Source of the DNA: Citricoccus muralis
GTDB lineage: Bacteria > Actinomycetota > Actinomycetes > Actinomycetales > Micrococcaceae
Length of the DNA stretch: 64,000 bases
Assembly (NCBI RefSeq): GCF_029637705.1
Contig: NZ_CP121252.1
Coordinates: 2,604,001-2,668,000, forward strand
Reading direction: 5' to 3'
Shown here piece by piece: positions 59,286 to 64,000 of the stretch. Position numbers and translations under genes: made by a program. Positions within the stretch are counted from its first letter, which is position 1; every line of letters starts with the position of its first letter. Below the pieces are notes generated by a model. That model was not told the DNA's origin and did not search any database. It saw only the letters and a list, made by a program, of their open reading frames with translations.

Positions 59286-60011
59286 TGGGAGTACCCGGGC
59301 GATGAGTGCGTCCGGGCTGATGCCTTCACGCCGGGCCGCCGTCTCAATGTGGTGCACCGCTGCGGGCGACAGCCGCGGCCCCGCTGCATCAGCGGGCAGG
59401 GGCTGAGCGTTCTTGAGCGCGAAGCTCAGCACGGGCAACACCACAATGCCCAGCGCGGCGAGAATCCAGATCACTCCTGCGGTCCGGAGATACCAGTCGA
59501 AGTCATCCAGTTCCAGACCCCAGACCGGCATCAGGACCATCACCACCCCGACTCCGATAAGCCCGAGGGTGGCGAACAGCCCGGTGCGCACCGCCCGGAT
59601 GCGGTGCTCGGCGAGCAACAGCAGGAGCGAGGCGACCGACAGGGCCGCGGTCACCACGCAGGCGGTCGCCGTCACCTCGACGGTTGGTTCGTCCCAGCTC
59701 GGCTCGCCCCACACCAGTCTGAGACACCAGAGCAGCGTGAGGAGTGCAACGGTGACCGTGACCCACCCGAACGTCTGCCAGCGTTTTCCCACCAGCACCA
59801 CACCGCAGAACACGGCGACGCTAAAAACGCCGATGAGCGCTGTGCTCGCCAGCACCTGGTAGGCGGGGTCGGAGTTAACGTCGCCGAACAGCACGATGAT
59901 GCCCGCGATCGCGGCGATCGAGAAGGAGGCGATGATCATGATCACCACCCACCGCCGGACACGCTGAGCGAACGACTTTGCGACCGTCGATGTGACGCTA
60001 CTGCTCTCCAT
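59262..60011 (-). CDS. Membrane protein with C-terminal helical segment, unknown
   Basis: A 249-residue protein with about six helices (for example VVIMIIASFSIAAIAGIIVL and LIGVFSVAVFCGVVLVGKRW). A hydrophilic C-terminal part of about 45 residues holds PAAVHHIETAARREGISPDA, resembling a short ribbon-helix motif. I do not recognise the family. It lies 41 bases upstream (in its own direction downstream) of nothing else on this strand until the acetyltransferase overlap; the aldo/keto reductase gene is upstream by 41 bases and could share its transcript. Confidence 0.65.
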   Translation of the reverse strand: MESSSVTSTVAKSFAQRVRRWVVIMIIASFSIAAIAGIIVLFGDVNSDPAYQVLASTALIGVFSVAVFCGVVLVGKRWQTFGWVTVTVALLTLLWCLRLVWGEPSWDEPTVEVTATACVVTAALSVASLLLLLAEHRIRAVRTGLFATLGLIGVGVVMVLMPVWGLELDDFDWYLRTAGVIWILAALGIVVLPVLSFALKNAQPLPADAAGPRLSPAAVHHIETAARREGISPDALIARVLPSDTEPRQ

Positions 60012-60052
60012 AGTGACCTCTCAGACGTTCTCGGCAGACGATGTGTGCCGCG

Positions 60053-60985
60053 TTAGGGCAGGTGGTGCCCAGCGGCGCGGAACAATCCGTACCATTCTCC
60101 ACGGGTCAGGGGCAGCGTGGACCCGGCGGCGGCGTCGGCTACCCGCTGCGGTGTCGTCGTGCCTAGCACCACCTGCATGGTCGCCGGATGCCGGGTGATC
60201 CAGGCGGTGGCGATCGCGATCGGGGCGACGCCGTACTTCTCGGCCAGCCGGTTCAGCTCGGCATTAAGCCCCGGATAGTCCGGCGAGTCCAGGAACACCC
60301 CGCCGGGCCCCTGGAAGGGAGACCATGCCTGCAGGGTGATTCCGTGGATCCGTGAGTACTCCAGCAGCCCACCGCCGTCGAGGGTCACGGCATCGGGCGT
60401 GGCCAGCATATTGGCGGTGAGCCCCTGGGCGATGATCGGTGCGTGCACGAGTGACAGCTGCACCTGATTCACCACCAGCGGCTGGGTGACCGCCGTCTTC
60501 AGCAGGTCGATCTGCCGCGGGGTGTGATTGGAGACGCCGAAGGCGCGCACCTTGCCGGCCGCCTCCAGTTCGTCGAAGGCCCGCGCCACCTCCTCGGGCT
60601 CCACCAGCGCGTCCGGGCGGTGCAGCAGCAGCACGTCCAGATAGTCGGTGCGCAGTGCCGCCAGGGATCGGTCGACCGAGGCGATGATGTGCTCGTAGGA
60701 CTGGTCGTATCCCCACGGCTCGTCCACAATGCCGGTTTTCGACTGCAGGACGATCTCCTCGCGCTGCGCTCCGCTCAGTTGCAGGGCTTCGGCGAAACGT
60801 CGCTCACAGTGGTGGTAGCCGCCGGGGTGGTTGAAGCCGTACAGGTCGGCATGGTCGAACTGGGTGACCCCGGCCTCGCGCGCGGCCGTGTACACGGCGC
60901 GGATCTCGGCATCGGTTCGGTCGGCGATGCGCATCATGCCGGCGATGATGTTCGGGACGGTGGACACTGCGTTCTGCTCGGTCAT
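60053..60985 (-). CDS. Aldo/keto reductase, YdhF-like
   Basis: A 310-residue TIM-barrel oxidoreductase from ATG 60985 (MTEQNAVS); the frame continues upstream without support. Catalytic tetrad: Asp and Tyr in GVTQFDHADLYGFNHPGG, Lys in IVLQSKTGIVD, and His in DVLLLHRPDAL. FGVSNHTPRQIDLLKTAV and LNRLAEKYGVAPIAIATAW are family landmarks. NADPH-dependent reduction of aldehydes or ketones; physiological substrate unknown. Confidence 0.9.
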   Translation of the reverse strand: MTEQNAVSTVPNIIAGMMRIADRTDAEIRAVYTAAREAGVTQFDHADLYGFNHPGGYHHCERRFAEALQLSGAQREEIVLQSKTGIVDEPWGYDQSYEHIIASVDRSLAALRTDYLDVLLLHRPDALVEPEEVARAFDELEAAGKVRAFGVSNHTPRQIDLLKTAVTQPLVVNQVQLSLVHAPIIAQGLTANMLATPDAVTLDGGGLLEYSRIHGITLQAWSPFQGPGGVFLDSPDYPGLNAELNRLAEKYGVAPIAIATAWITRHPATMQVVLGTTTPQRVADAAAGSTLPLTRGEWYGLFRAAGHHLP

Positions 60986-61115
60986 GAGGCTCAGCCTAGC
61001 GCTCCGGGCCCCTTTCCGGCAGCGCGAAGCGCAGGCAGAATCGCTCGCACACCACGGGCATGTCTGGGGTGTACCCCCGAGGATCAAGGAGCCCACTGAC
61101 GTGGTCGAAGCGACA

Positions 61116-62279
61116 TCAGACTTTAATGCGGTAGCCGCGCTTGACGACAGTTTGAATCAGATCGGCAGGAATGGCCCTTCGAAGACGGGACACCCACATT
61201 TCGAGAGCGTGGCCGGAGTCGCAGTAGCGGACTTTCTCCAGTAGATGTTCGCGCGAGAGTACCGACCCCTCGGCTTCCACGAGGGCGCGCAGCAAGGCGA
61301 GCGGGCCAGGAGCCAGACGGACCGGCGCCTCGCTGACCTCCGGGATGGTCAGCTGAACCCCACGTAGCTCCACCGGACCATACTGGGTCTGCAGACGTAA
61401 CGCGTGGTGCCGTTCGAGATGGTCGCAAACCTTCTTGATCATTGCGCCCAGCCGCCAGCGATCGGGGATCACCGTTTCGATACCGATCTCGGTCAGCGGC
61501 GCGACGGTCACGCCTCCGACTCCCGCGCAGATCACGTCGGTTTTCAACGCCTCCACCAGCTCCTCGTGTTTGCGGTACTGTCGGGCCACACCCAGGAACG
61601 CCTCAACAGCGGGCGCGGCGGTGAAGGTAAGTACGTCTAGCTGGCGCTCGATGACGGCGTCGATCATGCGCAGCAGGGCATTATCCTCGGCGGGCCGCGC
61701 CCAGGTGTAGGGCATCACGGTGACCACGCGCGCACCAGCGTCTTCCAAACGGCGAATGTGCCCGTGATCCGCCATGCCGTGCAGCTGGAGGACCACTGTT
61801 TTGCCGGCGATGTCACGCTGAATCAGCATGTCCAGCACCGTGTCGGTGCGCTCGTCTTCGGCCGCGCCGTCGTCATCGAGACCGGAGGCTCGCACGGCAC
61901 CACGGGCTTTGGGACCGCGCACCAGGATCGTCGCCCTCTCCAGGACGTCACGCAACTCAGACCAGACCCCATAGGTGTCAGCAGCCTCGACCCAGCGTCG
62001 CATGCCGTATGCGGTGGTGATGATGGCGTAATCGGGCTTCACGTCGATGACCTTGTACGTGTCTTGCTGCAGGCTCACCGACTCGGTCAACGGGGCGATG
62101 CGCAGCGCCGGTGCATGCATCACTTCGGCGCCGCGACGCCGGAAAGCGGAGATGAGCTCCTCACTGCGCCGGTCCGAGGTCACCCCGATACGAAACCCCG
62201 CGAGCGTCTGCGGTAGAGCAGACCCTGCTCTGAGGTCGGGCTCGGAGCATGCAGGCTGATGTGCTGCGCTCATCTCCAC
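61116..62279 (-). CDS. NnaR-like regulator: uroporphyrinogen-III synthase domain fused to winged helix
   Basis: A 387-residue fusion. Residues about 25-270 form a HemD-type domain (FRIGVTSDRRSEELISAFRR, LVRGPKARGAVRASG, VLQLHGMADHGHIRRLEDAG, VLTFTAAPAVEAFLGVARQY). Residues about 285-387 form an OmpR/PhoB winged helix with LSREHLLEKVRYCDSGHALE and the wing IQTVVKRGYRIKV. In Streptomyces such proteins (NnaR) co-activate nitrate and nitrite assimilation genes and may also act in siroheme synthesis. Start is GTG 62279 or ATG 62273, overlapping the methyltransferase gene by 10 bases. Confidence 0.9.
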   Translation of the reverse strand: MEMSAAHQPACSEPDLRAGSALPQTLAGFRIGVTSDRRSEELISAFRRRGAEVMHAPALRIAPLTESVSLQQDTYKVIDVKPDYAIITTAYGMRRWVEAADTYGVWSELRDVLERATILVRGPKARGAVRASGLDDDGAAEDERTDTVLDMLIQRDIAGKTVVLQLHGMADHGHIRRLEDAGARVVTVMPYTWARPAEDNALLRMIDAVIERQLDVLTFTAAPAVEAFLGVARQYRKHEELVEALKTDVICAGVGGVTVAPLTEIGIETVIPDRWRLGAMIKKVCDHLERHHALRLQTQYGPVELRGVQLTIPEVSEAPVRLAPGPLALLRALVEAEGSVLSREHLLEKVRYCDSGHALEMWVSRLRRAIPADLIQTVVKRGYRIKV

Positions 62280-63091
62280 GCGCCCGCCTGCAAGGCCGCT
62301 TCCCGAACGACTGCCACAGCCGATTCACCGGTTCCGGGCCCGTTGGCCGCGAGCCGGACGACGTCACCGATGACTAACACCGCAGGTGAGGTGATTCGCT
62401 GGGACGCGGACGCGAAGAGGATGTCGCCCAACGAGGCAAGACACACACGCTGAGAGGGGCTGTACCCCTTCTCGATGATGCCGACCGGAGTCGACGAGCC
62501 CAGCCCGTGACGACGCAGTCCCTCCACGGTGTGGGCAAGCGTACCTACACCCATCAGCACCACAATGGTCCCGCCCAGACTGGCGAGCCCCGAGAGTTCC
62601 TCTTCCGACAGCGGGTCATGACCGGAAATGACGGTGAAGGCCCGGGTCACCCCGCGTGCGGTCACCGGAATGCCGGCCGCGGCCGGAACCGCGACGGCGG
62701 ACGTCACCCCCGGAACCACGGTGACGGGAATACCGGCCTCCCTGCAGGCGGCGACCTCCTCGCAACCGCGGCCGAAGACAAATGGGTCACCCCCTTTGAA
62801 CCGGACGACATGTTTTCCGGTACGTGCCGCGTCGATCATCATCCGATGGATGCTCTCCTGGATGACCCGATGATGTCCCGGACGTTTGCCCACGTCGAAG
62901 AGCTCGGCGCGAGGCGCCCAGGACCGCAGATCGTCGGAGGGCGCCAGCCGGTCGTAGTACACGACATCGGCCTCAGCAAGAGTGTCACGGGCACGCACGG
63001 TCATCAGGTCTGCGGCTCCTGGCCCGCCGCCGACCAGTGTCACACGCCCAGGTGTCGTGGTGGTTCCTGCCGTCGTCATCATCAGGCTCAT
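62270..63091 (-). CDS. cobA: Uroporphyrinogen-III C-methyltransferase (SUMT)
   Basis: A 273-residue SAM-dependent enzyme that methylates uroporphyrinogen III twice to precorrin-2, the entry to siroheme. Motifs: VTLVGGGPGAADLMTVRARD, VVYYDRLAPSD, VRFKGGDPFVFGRGCEEVAA, VPGVTSAVAVPAAAGIPVTA and FTVISGHDPLS. It contains no fused CysG dehydrogenase domain. It overlaps nirB by 4 bases (ATGA), so it clearly supplies siroheme for the nitrite reductase. ATG 63091; a second in-frame ATG lies 9 bases later. Confidence 0.95.
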   Translation of the reverse strand: MSLMMTTAGTTTTPGRVTLVGGGPGAADLMTVRARDTLAEADVVYYDRLAPSDDLRSWAPRAELFDVGKRPGHHRVIQESIHRMMIDAARTGKHVVRFKGGDPFVFGRGCEEVAACREAGIPVTVVPGVTSAVAVPAAAGIPVTARGVTRAFTVISGHDPLSEEELSGLASLGGTIVVLMGVGTLAHTVEGLRRHGLGSSTPVGIIEKGYSPSQRVCLASLGDILFASASQRITSPAVLVIGDVVRLAANGPGTGESAVAVVREAALQAGAWR

Positions 63092-64000
63092 ACCGCACCA
63101 ACCTTCTGGCCGACGAGCACCGGAAGCTGCTCGTGAACGCCCTCCTCCGTCGCCTCGACCGAGGCGCAGGCGTCAGTCGCAGTGGACCGGACGGGGATGA
63201 CCGGACCGATCAAGACGGGACCATTCCCGGCCACGGATGAGGCCTTCTCCTGCTCGGAGGCCGGACGGGGCTGATCACGCTCCATGACGTATTTCAGGTC
63301 CGTGTCGGGCGCATCCGGGGCGTTCACGAAGCTGCGGAACCGACGCAGCTTATCCGGGTCCCTCAGCGTGGCCGCCCATTCGTCCTCGTAGCGATCCACA
63401 TGTTCAGCCATTGCCCTCTCGAGGTCTTCAGCGATGCCCAGGGTGTCCTTCACGACGACGTCGTAGATATGATCTACCCCTCCGGGTAGTTCCTCGATCC
63501 ACCGGGCGGTACGTTGCATCCGGTCAGCGGTGCGCACGTAGTACATGATGTAACGGTCCAGGTACTTGATGAGCGTCTCATCATCGAGGTCCTTTACCAG
63601 CAGCTGGGCGTGGACCGGAGTGGCACCGCCGTTGCCTCCGACGTAGAGGTTCCACCCATCTGGAGTGGCGATGATGCCGGCATCCTTGCCGCGAGCCTCG
63701 GCGCATTCCCGAGCGCAGCCGGAGACACCGAACTTCATCTTGTGCGGCGAGCGCAGCCCTTTATACCGCATCTCCAGACGAATGCCCATGGCCACCGAGT
63801 CCTGCAAGCCGTAACGGCACCAGGTGGCACCCACGCAGGACTTCACGTTGCGCAGCGCCTTGCCGTAGGCCTGACCGGATTCGAACCCGGCGTCAACCAG
63901 TCGCTGCCAGATAGCCGGGAGCTGCTCCAGCCGCGCGCCGAACATATCGATACGCTGGGCCGCAGAAATCTTGGTGTACAGGCCGAATTCTTGGGCCACC
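63088..64000 (-). CDS. nirB: Nitrite reductase [NAD(P)H] large subunit, C-terminal part (cut by window edge)
   Basis: The last 303 residues of NirB. The siroheme/[4Fe-4S] cysteine motif is intact: VKSCVGATWCRYGLQDSVAM and VSGCARECAEARGKDAGIIA (C-x5-C ... C-x3-C). WNLYVGGNGGATPVHAQLLV and YLDRYIMYYVRTADRMQRTA follow as in the family. After the usual end (FVNAPDAPDTDLKYVMERDQ) there is an extra tail of about 60 residues, rich in Ala/Val/Ser, up to the stop. NirB reduces nitrite to ammonia. No nirD gene follows; cobA is directly coupled instead. Confidence 0.95.
   Translation of the reverse strand, partial: VAQEFGLYTKISAAQRIDMFGARLEQLPAIWQRLVDAGFESGQAYGKALRNVKSCVGATWCRYGLQDSVAMGIRLEMRYKGLRSPHKMKFGVSGCARECAEARGKDAGIIATPDGWNLYVGGNGGATPVHAQLLVKDLDDETLIKYLDRYIMYYVRTADRMQRTARWIEELPGGVDHIYDVVVKDTLGIAEDLERAMAEHVDRYEDEWAATLRDPDKLRRFRSFVNAPDAPDTDLKYVMERDQPRPASEQEKASSVAGNGPVLIGPVIPVRSTATDACASVEATEEGVHEQLPVLVGQKVGAV

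Noticed and set aside
1-64000. Prophage, insertion sequence, CRISPR array, rRNA or tRNA genes
   Set aside because: No transposase, integrase or phage gene, no regular spaced repeats and no tRNA-like fold were noticed on either strand.

Overview
The window is 64 kb of GC-rich, densely coded DNA from a high-GC Gram-positive bacterium (Actinomycetota). Reasons: a SAM-IV-type riboswitch, an ectABC ectoine operon, an NnaR-like fused HemD/winged-helix regulator, Micrococcales-like transporter complements, frequent GTG/TTG starts and ATGA overlaps. Ectoine synthesis and a ProP-like transporter fit a salt- or drought-tolerant soil or surface organism, perhaps a Micrococcaceae relative; the genus is inference. 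No rRNA, tRNA, insertion sequence, prophage or CRISPR array was seen.

Layout. 1-6.6 kb: end of a short-chain dehydrogenase, a universal stress protein, an MscS channel, hisD, a SAM riboswitch driving a flavin reductase, an S4 RNA-binding protein and a wall or membrane-anchored secreted protein. 6.6-11.9 kb (minus strand): a compact operon of acyl-CoA ligase, hotdog thioesterase and two MFS carriers around a small membrane protein. 12-18 kb: three paralogous SsuA/NMT1-type lipoproteins interleaved with a thiamine-diphosphate enzyme and a LysR regulator. 18-22.4 kb: MaoC hydratase, acyl-CoA dehydrogenase, amidohydrolase and SDR, with a divergent MarR. 22.5-28.4 kb: one ABC ATPase with two different permeases, a DUF3237 protein, an MHS-family carrier and another LysR. 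28.4-30.9 kb: a leader with competing stems, an SSS symporter and its 42-residue partner.

31-42 kb is housekeeping and stress: DUF456, M23 peptidase, a small secreted protein, alanine dehydrogenase, a ProP-like carrier, ectABC, metQNI and a double Usp protein. 42-60 kb is mixed: drug-type MFS under a TetR with a clear palindromic operator, a second TetR operon (EamA exporter plus flavin monooxygenase), alcohol dehydrogenases, a fourth SsuA-type lipoprotein, a cation/proton antiporter and three decayed genes. The right end is nitrite reductase (nirB, cut by the edge), a uroporphyrinogen methyltransferase and the NnaR-like regulator, i.e. nitrate/nitrite assimilation with its siroheme supply.

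How it fits together. The 6.6-28 kb block reads as an uptake and CoA-dependent breakdown system for an unidentified organic acid: several carriers and binding proteins import it, the ligase makes the CoA thioester, and dehydrogenase, hydratase, SDR and hydrolase degrade it. I found sites matching at least nine of ten positions of the CRP/GlxR consensus (TGTGA-N6-TCACA) upstream of the ligase operon, all four lipoproteins, the permease operon, and both MHS carriers. This suggests one global carbon-control input, and ties the distant fourth lipoprotein at 50 kb to the main cluster.
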